A DNA stretch of 64,000 nt from Microcosmobacter mediterraneus (lineage in GTDB: Bacteria > Bacteroidota > Bacteroidia > Flavobacteriales > Flavobacteriaceae), in NCBI RefSeq assembly GCF_031846265.1, contig NZ_JAVRIA010000002.1:372001-436000 (forward strand), in the 5' to 3' direction. The position numbers and the translations under genes are program-made. Below the pieces are notes generated by a model that saw nothing but the letters and a program-made list of their open reading frames with translations, had not been told where the DNA came from and searched no databases. This document shows positions 52,345 through 61,267 of this stretch, in pieces. Position 1 is the stretch's first letter. Every line of letters starts with the position of its first letter.

Positions 52345-53127
52345 ATGAAAAACTTTTTACATAATAACAGTGCCTTAAAAAGTAAACTTACTAAGAATGA
52401 ACTTTCAATAGGCTCTTGGTTGACAATACCTCACCCTGCAGTCGTAGAAATAATGTCTTCAGCTAATTTTGAATGGCTCACTATAGACATAGAACATTCT
52501 GCAATTGATTTTGAAACTGTCCAAAATTTAATTGGTCATATACAAGCTAATAACATGGAAGCCTTAGTTAGAGTAAGTAAAAATGACGAAGTAATCATCA
52601 AGCGAGTTATGGATGCTGGTGCAAACGGAATTGTAGTACCAATGGTAAAGAACGCTGAAGAAGCAAGAGAGGCTGTTTCTTTTGTCAAGTATCCACCAGT
52701 TGGAAAACGAGGAGTAGGATTATCCAGAGCTCAACATTATGGAGTTAACTTTGAGTCTTATAAGAAGTGGGTTCAAAAAGAATCAATTGTAATTATCCAA
52801 ATAGAGCATATTGAAGCAGTGAATAATTTATCAGAGATTTTAGATGTAGAAGGTGTAGACGGAATTATAGTTGGACCATATGATTTATCTGCTTCTATGG
52901 GTAAACCAGGAATGTTTAATGATGAAGATGTTAAAGAGGTGTTAAATAGAATAGATAAGATTACATTGAGTAAAAATAAACCTTTAGGGTTTCATGTTAT
53001 ATCTTCAGATCATCAAATAATGCTGGAGAAGATTAACAAAAAATACACCTTTCTTGCATTTAGTTTAGATTTTTTCTTTTTAGGAGATAAAGCAAGAGAA
53101 CAAATGAGTTTTTTAAAAAGAAATTAA
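52345..53127 (+). CDS. HpcH/HpaI family aldolase
   Basis: A 260-residue class II pyruvate aldolase-family protein. Conserved elements are GSWLTIPHPAVVEIM, WLTIDIEHSAIDFE, LVRVSKND (pyruvate-binding Arg), DAGANGIVVPMVKNAEEA, the metal-binding QIEHIEAVNNL and DGIIVGPYDLSASMG. The family condenses or cleaves pyruvate with aldehydes, producing 3-deoxy-2-keto acids. Presence next to a cytidylyltransferase suggests ulosonic acid synthesis; this is inference. Spacing of 17 bp places it in the same operon. Confidence 0.9.
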   Translation: MKNFLHNNSALKSKLTKNELSIGSWLTIPHPAVVEIMSSANFEWLTIDIEHSAIDFETVQNLIGHIQANNMEALVRVSKNDEVIIKRVMDAGANGIVVPMVKNAEEAREAVSFVKYPPVGKRGVGLSRAQHYGVNFESYKKWVQKESIVIIQIEHIEAVNNLSEILDVEGVDGIIVGPYDLSASMGKPGMFNDEDVKEVLNRIDKITLSKNKPLGFHVISSDHQIMLEKINKKYTFLAFSLDFFFLGDKAREQMSFLKRN

Positions 53128-53138
53128 TACAATATCCA

Positions 53139-54017
53139 ATGAAAAAGGTTTTAGTTTTTGGAGGATTCGGATTTTTAGGGCATTACCTCTTACGCGAGTT
53201 AATTTCTAGAAATTACGATGTTACAGTTGCGGATATAAAAACTAAGCATAAGCTTTCAGGAGATGTAAAACATGTTTTATGTGACATTTCCGATCAAGAA
53301 CAAGTAAATGCAGCATTTAATGATAATTATGAGGTGGTTTATAACCTTGCGGGCTTTGCTAATTTAGATTATGCCGTAAAGGAACCTTTAAAAACAATTG
53401 AGTTAAATGTTCTTGGTAATATGTATATTCTTGAAGGGTGTATTGTACATAAAGTAAAGAAATTTGTTTATGCAAGTAGTGCATATGCTATGAGTAACAA
53501 AGGCTCGTTTTATGGTATAAGCAAACTTGCCTCAGAAAAGATAACAGAAGAATATCATAAAAAATACAATCTTGATTTTACTATTCTTAGATATGGCTCT
53601 GTATATTCAGAACTTGAATACGATAATAATTACATTTATAGTCTTGTAAAAAAAGCAGTATTAGAAAATAAGATAGAGCATAAAGGTGATGGTGAAGAAT
53701 TAAGAGAGTATATCCATGCTTCAGATGCAGCTAAGCTTTCAGTAGATGTTATTGAAACGAATAAATTTAACAACCTTCATGTAATTTTGACAGGAAATGA
53801 ACGGATGAAACGCTCTGAACTGTTTAATATGATTAATGAAATATTAAACGATAAAATTGAAATTATTTGTGAAAGTAAAGACTATCAAAATCACTACAAG
53901 TTTACACCATATTCATTTGAGCCATCATTAAGTAGAAAACTTATAGCAAACCCTCATATAGATATGGGGCAAGGATTATTAGAATGTATTCGTTCTGTTC
54001 ATAATAATGAAGAATAA
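53139..54017 (+). CDS. NAD-dependent epimerase/dehydratase (extended SDR)
   Basis: A 292-residue SDR protein. The Rossmann motif is VFGGFGFLGHYLL (about 5-17). YNLAGFANLDYAV corresponds to the NLAA-type block, YASSAYAM holds the catalytic Ser, and FYGISKLASEKI the Tyr-xxx-Lys. The C-terminal sugar-nucleotide domain is short. The substrate is unknown; it could act on a UDP- or CMP-sugar or a free sugar. It overlaps the next gene by 11 bp. Confidence 0.87.
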   Translation: MKKVLVFGGFGFLGHYLLRELISRNYDVTVADIKTKHKLSGDVKHVLCDISDQEQVNAAFNDNYEVVYNLAGFANLDYAVKEPLKTIELNVLGNMYILEGCIVHKVKKFVYASSAYAMSNKGSFYGISKLASEKITEEYHKKYNLDFTILRYGSVYSELEYDNNYIYSLVKKAVLENKIEHKGDGEELREYIHASDAAKLSVDVIETNKFNNLHVILTGNERMKRSELFNMINEILNDKIEIICESKDYQNHYKFTPYSFEPSLSRKLIANPHIDMGQGLLECIRSVHNNEE

Positions 54018-54681
54018 TTTACAACAGTTAACAACATTTAGCCCTGATGAATTTGTTCATAAGTCTTCAAAGGTTTTAGAATCAATAATACTTGATTTAT
54101 TAAAAGAGGAAAAGGCCATAAATATTGCATTATCTGGTGGAAGCTCTCCGTTACCAATATATGAATTGTTAAGCACATATAAGTTAGATTGGAAACGCAT
54201 TTCATTTTATTTAGTAGATGAAAGGTGTGTACCTCTTAAAAGCGAGCAAAGTAATTTTAATAATATCCATAACTGCTTTTTTAAATCTCTTCATTCTAAA
54301 TATTACTCTATGGTTAGAGAAGATTTAACCTATGAAGAGACAGCTATTAATTATGAAAAACTAATAATTAAAAACCTTAGAAGTAAAAATGACTTACCAC
54401 AATTTGATTTAATTATTTTGGGAATGGGATTAGATGGCCATACCGCTTCCTTATTTCCAGGAACTGACGCATTAGGTAATAAAAAAGATTTAGTCGTTTT
54501 AAACAAAATCCCAAAACTCAATACTGATAGAATTACAATGACTTTTCCTTTAATTCTTAATTCAAAAAAAATAGTGCTAATTGCTAGTGGAGAAGAAAAG
54601 CTAAATTTACTTAAGAACTTATGCGAAAATAACCATCCAATTTCCAAAATAATTCCTCAAATTTATACCATTCTAAATTAA
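54007..54681 (+). CDS. 6-phosphogluconolactonase-like protein
   Basis: A 224-residue protein of the Pgl/DevB branch of the NagB superfamily. NIALSGGSSPLPIYELL (about 38-54), ISFYLVDERCVPLKSEQSNF and LIILGMGLDGHTASLFPGT match 6-phosphogluconolactonase motifs including the catalytic His. In the cell Pgl normally partners Zwf and Gnd, none of which is here. Its location inside the sugar-acid block suggests that it hydrolyses a lactone in that pathway; alternatively it is a general Pgl placed here. Confidence 0.85.
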   Translation: MKNNLQQLTTFSPDEFVHKSSKVLESIILDLLKEEKAINIALSGGSSPLPIYELLSTYKLDWKRISFYLVDERCVPLKSEQSNFNNIHNCFFKSLHSKYYSMVREDLTYEETAINYEKLIIKNLRSKNDLPQFDLIILGMGLDGHTASLFPGTDALGNKKDLVVLNKIPKLNTDRITMTFPLILNSKKIVLIASGEEKLNLLKNLCENNHPISKIIPQIYTILN

Positions 54682-54687
54682 TTGAAA

Positions 54688-55458
54688 ATGAAGAATTTTT
54701 TAAAGAGAACATTGCATCCTAAATATTTTTTTTATTTAAGAGAACGATTCAGAAAAAGGTTTGATGAAATACCAATAATTAATGAGTTTTTAGATTTTAA
54801 TAAAGGTGTAATGTTTGATGTAGGCTCTTGTAATGGCTCATCATTTATGCCGTTTTTACTTAAAGGTTGGGATATATATGCTTTTGAACCAGATAAAGGA
54901 AATAATAAAAGAATATCTGATTATTTAAATAAATGGAAATTGAAAGCTAATTTGATAGAAAAGGCAGTTTCTGATGTTGAAGAAACCAAAACCTTTTACA
55001 CAAGTACATCATCGGCTGGTATTCCTAGTTTATTAAAATTCAATGAAAACCAAGTAGTTTCTCATGAATTGAGCACAATAATGCTTAAGAATTTTGTTAA
55101 AGCAGAAAATCTAAAACAGATTGATTTCTTAAAAATTGATATTGAAGGGTATGATTTAATGGCGCTGAAAGGGTTTGATTTTTCTGACTTTATGCCAAGA
55201 ATTTTAATGTGTGAATTTGAAGATAAAAAAACAAAATTACTAGGTTATTCAACGAAAGAAATGGCTCAATTTTTAAAAGACAAAGGCTATTTTTTAGTTT
55301 ATTCTATTTGGTTTCCTATTAAAGAATATGGAATACAGCACGACTGGAAAAAAATGTCTACAGATATTAATGAAATAAACTCAAAGGATTGGGGCAACAT
55401 TATAGGCTTTGCAAATGAAAAAGACTTCAATAATTTTAGGCAAAAACACAAAATTTAA
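54688..55458 (+). CDS. FkbM family methyltransferase
   Basis: A 256-residue SAM-dependent methyltransferase. VMFDVGSCNGSSFMPF (SAM motif I, about 39-54), IYAFEPDKGN (motif II), IEKAVSDVEETKTFYTS and IDFLKIDIEGYDLMALKGF are diagnostic of FkbM enzymes, which O-methylate sugars. I prefer ATG 54688 to the TTG at 54682. The 3' end overlaps the HAD hydrolase gene by 44 bp in another frame. Confidence 0.88.
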   Translation: MKNFLKRTLHPKYFFYLRERFRKRFDEIPIINEFLDFNKGVMFDVGSCNGSSFMPFLLKGWDIYAFEPDKGNNKRISDYLNKWKLKANLIEKAVSDVEETKTFYTSTSSAGIPSLLKFNENQVVSHELSTIMLKNFVKAENLKQIDFLKIDIEGYDLMALKGFDFSDFMPRILMCEFEDKKTKLLGYSTKEMAQFLKDKGYFLVYSIWFPIKEYGIQHDWKKMSTDINEINSKDWGNIIGFANEKDFNNFRQKHKI

Positions 55459-56110
55459 AAATATTTTTTTTGATTTTGATGGTGTTATAGCTGAGTCAGT
55501 CTCCGCCAAAACAGAGGCTTTCAGAGACTTATATTTACCCTATGGCAAATCTATTGCAGATAAAGTAGAACTCCATCATACAAGGCATGGCGGAGTTTCT
55601 CGATATGAAAAGTTTAAAATTTACCATGAAGAATTTCTAAATACTCCAATTTCTCAAGACGGGATAGAAGAATTAGCACAACAATTCAGTGATTTAGTGT
55701 TAAACAAGGTTATTAATTCAGATGAAGTTAAAGGTGCAGAATACTTTATTAAAAAATACGCCTCAAAATTGAAATACTGGATAATTACAGGAACACCAAC
55801 AACAGAGATAAAAGTAATAACAGACAAACGAAATTTGACTGATTATTTTATTGGAATACATGGTTCTCCCAAAAATAAAAAATATTGGACAGAATATTTA
55901 ATTGGAAAACATCAACTTAAGAGAGAGGAAACTTTATTTTTAGGTGACGCAACAACAGATTATGATGCAGCGTTATTCTCGAATCTTCATTTTGCACTTC
56001 GTGAAAATGAAGAAAATGAATATTTGTTTAAAGATTATCATGGATTGAAATTCATTGATTTTTACCAACTTGAAAAGAGCATAAAAAATCATTTAACCCA
56101 CAACAACTAG
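55415..56110 (+). CDS. HAD family hydrolase
   Basis: A 231-residue haloacid-dehalogenase phosphatase. The nucleophile motif FFDFDGVIAES (about 17-27) is followed by an alpha-helical cap. Motif II is WIITGTPT, the Lys region lies near GSPKNKK, and motif III is LFLGDATTDYDAA. The substrate is unknown; in this context a phosphorylated sugar acid is plausible. I choose ATG 55415 because a TTG at 55409 is less likely. The next gene starts one base after its stop. Confidence 0.85.
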   Translation: MKKTSIILGKNTKFKNIFFDFDGVIAESVSAKTEAFRDLYLPYGKSIADKVELHHTRHGGVSRYEKFKIYHEEFLNTPISQDGIEELAQQFSDLVLNKVINSDEVKGAEYFIKKYASKLKYWIITGTPTTEIKVITDKRNLTDYFIGIHGSPKNKKYWTEYLIGKHQLKREETLFLGDATTDYDAALFSNLHFALRENEENEYLFKDYHGLKFIDFYQLEKSIKNHLTHNN

Positions 56111-56111
56111 C

Positions 56112-57047
56112 ATGAAAGTTTTACTAACGTCAACTTCGTTTTATGATACTCCAGGAGCACATCATGAGCTTTTAAAACAACAAGGCTATGATATTGATGT
56201 CTTAAGAGGACCTATTCCAGAAGCAGAGTTATTACCTATTATACAGAATTATGATGCCGTAATTTGTGGAGACGACGAATACACTAAAAAAGTAATAAAA
56301 AAAGGAGCAAAAGGTAAACTAAAATACATCTCTAAATATGGAGTAGGATTGGATAAGATTGATTTACAAGCGGCAAATGAAATAGGTATTCCTGTTACTA
56401 ATTGCCCTGGAGTTAATCAGACTTCTGTTGCAGAACATGTTCTAGCGCTATTATTTACATTTGAAAAAAATGTGCATTTACAACACATAGAGACTAGTAA
56501 AGGAAATTGGAAGCGAATGACTGGTAATGAGATTCAAGGTAAAACGATTGGAATTATTGGTCTAGGGGCAATAGGTAAAGAATTGTCGAAAAAATCACAT
56601 GCTCTTGGGATGAAGGTTTTAGCATTTGATGTTTACAAGGATTCTACGTTTTTGAAAAAAAACAATTTTATTGATTTTGTAGAAAATATTGATGATATAT
56701 ATGAGAATTCAGATATCATTAGCCTACACATACCCCATACGTCATCTTCAGAGAAGATGATTAATAATTCTGTAGTATTCAAGAAGCTTAAAAAAACACC
56801 TATAATAATCAATACATCTAGAGGAATGTTAATTGATCCACAAGCAATAATCGACGGCTTAAAATCTAATAAAATTAGAGGTTACTTAGCTGATGTTTTA
56901 ATTACAGAACCAATGGAAAGTGATAATATATTAAAAGGAGTTGATAATGTTATCATTACACCACATGTTGGCTCTAGAACATATCAGAGTGTAGAAAGAC
57001 AGGGTTCAATGGCAGTTAATAATTTAATTAATCTCTTGAAGAATTGA
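56112..57047 (+). CDS. D-2-hydroxyacid dehydrogenase (phosphoglycerate dehydrogenase-like)
   Basis: A 311-residue D-isomer-specific dehydrogenase. NCPGVNQTSVAEHVLALL is the start of the nucleotide domain, the dinucleotide motif is IGIIGLGAIGKEL (about 146-158), and the Arg-Glu-His catalytic set appears in INTSRGML, ITEPM and ITPHVGSRT. It oxidises or reduces a 2-hydroxy/2-keto acid with NAD(P). No C-terminal ACT domain is present, unlike full SerA. It overlaps the next gene by 4 bp. Confidence 0.88.
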   Translation: MKVLLTSTSFYDTPGAHHELLKQQGYDIDVLRGPIPEAELLPIIQNYDAVICGDDEYTKKVIKKGAKGKLKYISKYGVGLDKIDLQAANEIGIPVTNCPGVNQTSVAEHVLALLFTFEKNVHLQHIETSKGNWKRMTGNEIQGKTIGIIGLGAIGKELSKKSHALGMKVLAFDVYKDSTFLKKNNFIDFVENIDDIYENSDIISLHIPHTSSSEKMINNSVVFKKLKKTPIIINTSRGMLIDPQAIIDGLKSNKIRGYLADVLITEPMESDNILKGVDNVIITPHVGSRTYQSVERQGSMAVNNLINLLKN

Positions 57048-58840
57048 AGTCCAAATTAATTAGAATACAATTTATATTATTCTGCTTATTAGGTTTTTAC
57101 CCTGTTTTAAGATTTAACATTTCATCATTAATATTTATAGCATTTACATCAGTATCAATTATTGTTGGGTTGCTTTATAATAGTTTCACTTTTAAAAAAG
57201 AAAACTGGATTCGTTTTTTCACATTAACAGCGTATGTAATATTACTTTTTGTATCTATAACGTATTCTCAAAATACAGATAGAGCTCTAAAGCGATTAAT
57301 TCAGTTGTTACCATTATTAATTGCACCTTTTTTTATAAGTTTTTATGAATTTCAATTCAAAAAAAATATTAAAGTTAGCTCATTTAAAATCTTTATTGTA
57401 GTCAATATTGCTTTTACATTTATTATAACGTTAATCTTTCTTTTTAACTTAGATAAAACTAATCTTGGAATTTTTCAGTTTATTTTGGATTATGACAAAT
57501 TTCAAATGCTAATAGCAAAGAGCATAAACAATGATTTGATTTTTGTACATAAAGCCTATTTTTCCATGGGCTTTATTATTTGTGGAATATACTCTTTAAA
57601 CAAGGCTTTAGTTTATTTCCGAGAAGATAGAAGTCTTTTTTTACAACACCTTAGTTTCTTTTTATATTTCTTTTTATGGTTATTTTATGCGTTTTCATTT
57701 TCAAATATCTTAGCATTTGCGACGTGTATACTTATAGTATTTTATTTTAAATTAAAACCTGTGAATTTTGTAAAAACCGCAATTTTATTTTTTACAGTTA
57801 GCGGTATATTGGTCTATATTAAGCTTAATGATATAGATGTACAAAGAGGATTTAATTTTGTTAAGTCTACTGTAGATGAACATGAGTATGAGGTAAATGA
57901 TGTTCGTAAAGAAATTTATAATTCTCATTTTTCAATTTTAAGTACATTAAACCCTATAGAATTATTTTTTGGCCTAGGTCTTGGTGATACTCAAGATAAA
58001 TTAAACTCTGATTACGATAAAAGATTTAAAGACAGGAATATTACTAATTTTTTATTTTTTAATGAAGAATTTGATCAGTTTTACTGGTTTAATAACGACA
58101 CAGATGCTGAAAGTAATGTAATTGAAGCTCCAGATGGTGCTCTTACAGCTGATAAAATATTTGAAGTAAACAAAGATTTAATTGCTTCATATAGTATATC
58201 TAGAAATATTGAATTACCTAGTTATGGAATTTATACACTTTCTGTTTTTGCAAAGAAAGAAAATGCTAAAGCAATTACATTGAGATTAGGAGAAATAAAT
58301 CAAAGAGCAACGTTTAATTTAGACAAAGGAAGTGTTATAAAAACCATGAATGTAGAAGATGCTAACATTGAAAAATTAAAACAAGATTGGTATAGATGTT
58401 CAATACAAGTAAAACTTAGAACTAACCCGTTAGTATTAATTGGGATTTCAAATGAAAATGCCGATTATCATTATAAATCAAATGAATCTGGGTTATATAT
58501 TTGGGGAGCACAATTAGAAAAGGGATTAATTACACCATATAAAAAAAATGGTTCAGAATTATTACAAAAAGCTATTGAGAGAAAATTTAATTCTCACAAT
58601 ATATATTTCTATATGCTTTTAACAATTGGTATCATTGGACTAGTTACCTTTCTTTTATTTCTTATATCTTTATTTAAAAACGCGATTATAAAAAAAGACA
58701 TACTTAAGATATCTTTCTGTATAATACTAACATTAAACTTCTTAACTGAAAATATTTTATTAAGACAATCTGGATTAATGTTTTTTACATTTATATTGAT
58801 GATATTATTTCACAAAAATAAAGAAAAAGTTATTGAGTAA
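57044..58840 (+). CDS. O-antigen ligase/polymerase with an inserted phage-tail-fibre-like beta domain
   Basis: The 598-residue protein has about 8-9 transmembrane helices before residue 265 and two or three at the end (about 520-595). The ligase pattern FFGLGLGD (about 308-315) and NSHNIYFYMLLTIGIIGL (about 514-531) flank a large loop. Into this loop is inserted a domain of about 165 residues (335-503): FDQFYWFNND, IEAPDGALTADKI, YTLSVFAKKE, DWYRCSIQV, YIWGAQLEKGLITPY. That layout is typical of beta-sandwich domains in phage tail proteins. The TTG start at 57044 overlaps the preceding stop (TTGA); no ATG is available in the first 150 codons. Confidence 0.8.
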   Translation: MKSKLIRIQFILFCLLGFYPVLRFNISSLIFIAFTSVSIIVGLLYNSFTFKKENWIRFFTLTAYVILLFVSITYSQNTDRALKRLIQLLPLLIAPFFISFYEFQFKKNIKVSSFKIFIVVNIAFTFIITLIFLFNLDKTNLGIFQFILDYDKFQMLIAKSINNDLIFVHKAYFSMGFIICGIYSLNKALVYFREDRSLFLQHLSFFLYFFLWLFYAFSFSNILAFATCILIVFYFKLKPVNFVKTAILFFTVSGILVYIKLNDIDVQRGFNFVKSTVDEHEYEVNDVRKEIYNSHFSILSTLNPIELFFGLGLGDTQDKLNSDYDKRFKDRNITNFLFFNEEFDQFYWFNNDTDAESNVIEAPDGALTADKIFEVNKDLIASYSISRNIELPSYGIYTLSVFAKKENAKAITLRLGEINQRATFNLDKGSVIKTMNVEDANIEKLKQDWYRCSIQVKLRTNPLVLIGISNENADYHYKSNESGLYIWGAQLEKGLITPYKKNGSELLQKAIERKFNSHNIYFYMLLTIGIIGLVTFLLFLISLFKNAIIKKDILKISFCIILTLNFLTENILLRQSGLMFFTFILMILFHKNKEKVIE

Positions 58841-60092
58841 ATTAACACAATTATATAGTAAATATTTAAAAGATAAACTAGGCCTAATTAATCTATTTGG
58901 AAAAGTTTTTGGCAGAGGTTTGTTTTTGTTATTAACCTCTTTCTTTGCTTATAACTTATCTGTAAAAGATTTTGCAGGGTTTGCAATATTTTGGTCTACA
59001 TTGAGAATGTTCACTTTTTTTTCTACGAACAATCTCTATATTATTTATTTTAATAAAGTGCGGGAGAATCTTATAGAACATAGAATTTGGTCTAAAACAA
59101 CCTCAGTAAATATATTATTCACTTTAGTTTTATTTAGTAGCATTTCATTTGGAATATCGATTTTTATTTTTAAAGATTTTTATTTTTCATTGTTATTATT
59201 ACCAACATTACTGTTTTCGGTAATTATTAGAAATTTATCAGAATTTGCTAAGTCAGATAATTCCTTGTATTTATCAATATTTATTGAAGACTTTCTTCTT
59301 TACTTTTTATTTTTTATATCTGGAATTATCGGAATTTTTATATCTAATAGTCTTTTTTCTATTGTGGTAGCACTCCTAATTTCAACAACTATTACTGCAT
59401 TGGCTTGTGTAATTTTATTTAAAAGAAAATTTAATATCAAAATCACGTCATATAAAATTAATTTAAACGATTTTTCTATTCAAGACTTTAGATTGGGTAT
59501 AAACTACACGATTTTAAGAGGAAATGAATTCTTATCTAATTTTGCGGTTAGATATCTTGGACAGATATATTTTGGAGATTTATTTGTTGCATATGCACAT
59601 ATTATGTATCAGTTTTATAATGTTTTTACACTATTAACAATGGCTGTTATTTCTGGTTTACAATCTAAAATAGCTATAAAAAAAACATCTGAATTTAATA
59701 GGATCTTTATTAAAAAAATGTATTTAGTTATTTTAAAAACAATAGTTCCATTTGTTCTCGGTCTAATATCAATAATATTAATTTTTAACACTCAAATACT
59801 TAGTATATTTTTTCCAAAATATGTAGCATATAACACTCTTTTAGTTAAGGTGTCATTGGTTGGTTTAGTATTTATGCTAATTCAACCGCTAGTGTTTATA
59901 TTAATTTACAACAATAAAATAACAAAAATTAAAACATTGAATTTCACTCAATATTTAGTTGTGTTTGCTGTATATTTACTGCCTTTATTTATTATAGATA
60001 TAAGCGAACAGTTTTGGCTAATAATTATAATGTTAAACTTTATATTAGTTCAAGGTGCTTATGCCATAGTAAGATACAATAGAATTGAATGA
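58833..60092 (+). CDS. Polysaccharide flippase (Wzx-like, MATE fold)
   Basis: A 419-residue protein with about 12 transmembrane helices in Wzx-type distribution. The N-terminal half starts GRGLFLLLTSFFAYNLSVKDFAGFAIFWS, a typical Wzx opening. The lipid-linked oligosaccharide units made by this locus are probably exported by it. The TTG start at 58833 overlaps the previous gene's stop. The next gene's ATG overlaps its TGA. Confidence 0.8.
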   Translation: MSKLTQLYSKYLKDKLGLINLFGKVFGRGLFLLLTSFFAYNLSVKDFAGFAIFWSTLRMFTFFSTNNLYIIYFNKVRENLIEHRIWSKTTSVNILFTLVLFSSISFGISIFIFKDFYFSLLLLPTLLFSVIIRNLSEFAKSDNSLYLSIFIEDFLLYFLFFISGIIGIFISNSLFSIVVALLISTTITALACVILFKRKFNIKITSYKINLNDFSIQDFRLGINYTILRGNEFLSNFAVRYLGQIYFGDLFVAYAHIMYQFYNVFTLLTMAVISGLQSKIAIKKTSEFNRIFIKKMYLVILKTIVPFVLGLISIILIFNTQILSIFFPKYVAYNTLLVKVSLVGLVFMLIQPLVFILIYNNKITKIKTLNFTQYLVVFAVYLLPLFIIDISEQFWLIIIMLNFILVQGAYAIVRYNRIE

Positions 60093-61267
60093 TTTACTTT
60101 TATGTGCTTTTATTAAGAATTGTTGCATATTTGGAAGGGCCAGCAAAAATAATTTCTTTTGCTTTAGTCTTCACACTTATATCCTATTCTACATTAAAAC
60201 GTGTTAAAAGCATTAAGAAAAACAAAGCAACGAAATTTATTTTTTATGTTTCAGCCTTAGTTTTTTTAGTGTTAATTCATGGTTCGTTATATGGCAATAT
60301 ATTAATAAGAGATGTTGCAGTAATGCTAACGTATTGGATTTGGGCTGTATTTGCATACATTTATTTTAAAGATAAAACCACTAAAGAAGCACTGCGTTTT
60401 ATTCTAATTTCTTTCTTAATATTTAATGTTGCTAACTATATTTACTTTAAACTATATTTTTCAGACCAAAAACTTGGTTTAAATAGTATTTTAGGACTTT
60501 TTGGGATATATGATTATAGAATCTTTTTTCCGCTTTCTTCAGGTGCTAATGTATTTACTTCTCAGTTAGGGCTTAATGCTATTATTAGTTTGTACTTTAT
60601 CAAACAGAATAAAAGAAAGTTTTTATACTTTTCAATATTTACATTTTATTTGTATATGTTGGTGTTAGCTGATTCTAGGTTAATAATTTTACTCACTTTA
60701 TTATTCTCTACAATATATTGGTTTTCATTGCGTCAAATTCTATTATTCTTCAAAAAGACTTGGTGGATATTTGGATTAATTATCATTGGGTTGCTTTACA
60801 TTTTCTACAATACAGCTTTTTTTGATGGATTTAAAAGAGCTGGAGAAATTGAAGGGAGGTCTATATCAAGAATTGAAATTTGGACCATTGCAATTCAGGT
60901 TGTTTTTGATGGAGTTAATGCTGTGTTTGGCCATGGTCTTAATGGGTTTGAAAATAATTTACCTGATGCAGCAAAAGAAGCATATGAGAGCCAAAGGTTG
61001 CAAACATCTCATAATTTTATTATACAGTGTTTAATAGATTTTGGTCTCTTCGGGCTTTCTATTATTTTACTAATTATGCATAATATATTACTTTTAACTT
61101 TAAAGCTTAAGGAACCAGTTATTATGGTTTTAATCATTATGTTATTATTAATAGGAATCACAGAATCTATTCCGTCATTTTACACTATTGAACCAACACT
61201 GTTTTTTATAGCAATTTTATCAATAATCATTACTCAAAATGAAAGAAAAAATATTAGATTTAATTAG
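60089..61267 (+). CDS. O-antigen polymerase/ligase-like protein (Wzy candidate)
   Basis: A 392-residue protein with about 10-11 transmembrane helices. GHGLNGFENNL and SHNFIIQCLIDFGLFGLSIILL (about 290-335) are the O-antigen ligase-superfamily motifs around the large periplasmic loop. GRSISRIEIW carries the usual Arg before the loop. A plain version without an inserted domain, it is the better candidate for the Wzy polymerase. It overlaps the next gene by 29 bp. Confidence 0.8.
   Translation: MIYFYVLLLRIVAYLEGPAKIISFALVFTLISYSTLKRVKSIKKNKATKFIFYVSALVFLVLIHGSLYGNILIRDVAVMLTYWIWAVFAYIYFKDKTTKEALRFILISFLIFNVANYIYFKLYFSDQKLGLNSILGLFGIYDYRIFFPLSSGANVFTSQLGLNAIISLYFIKQNKRKFLYFSIFTFYLYMLVLADSRLIILLTLLFSTIYWFSLRQILLFFKKTWWIFGLIIIGLLYIFYNTAFFDGFKRAGEIEGRSISRIEIWTIAIQVVFDGVNAVFGHGLNGFENNLPDAAKEAYESQRLQTSHNFIIQCLIDFGLFGLSIILLIMHNILLLTLKLKEPVIMVLIIMLLLIGITESIPSFYTIEPTLFFIAILSIIITQNERKNIRFN

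Noticed and set aside
58046..58553. Prophage remnant
   Set aside because: The phage-like segment is an in-frame domain of a membrane ligase with no integrase, capsid or other phage genes around it.
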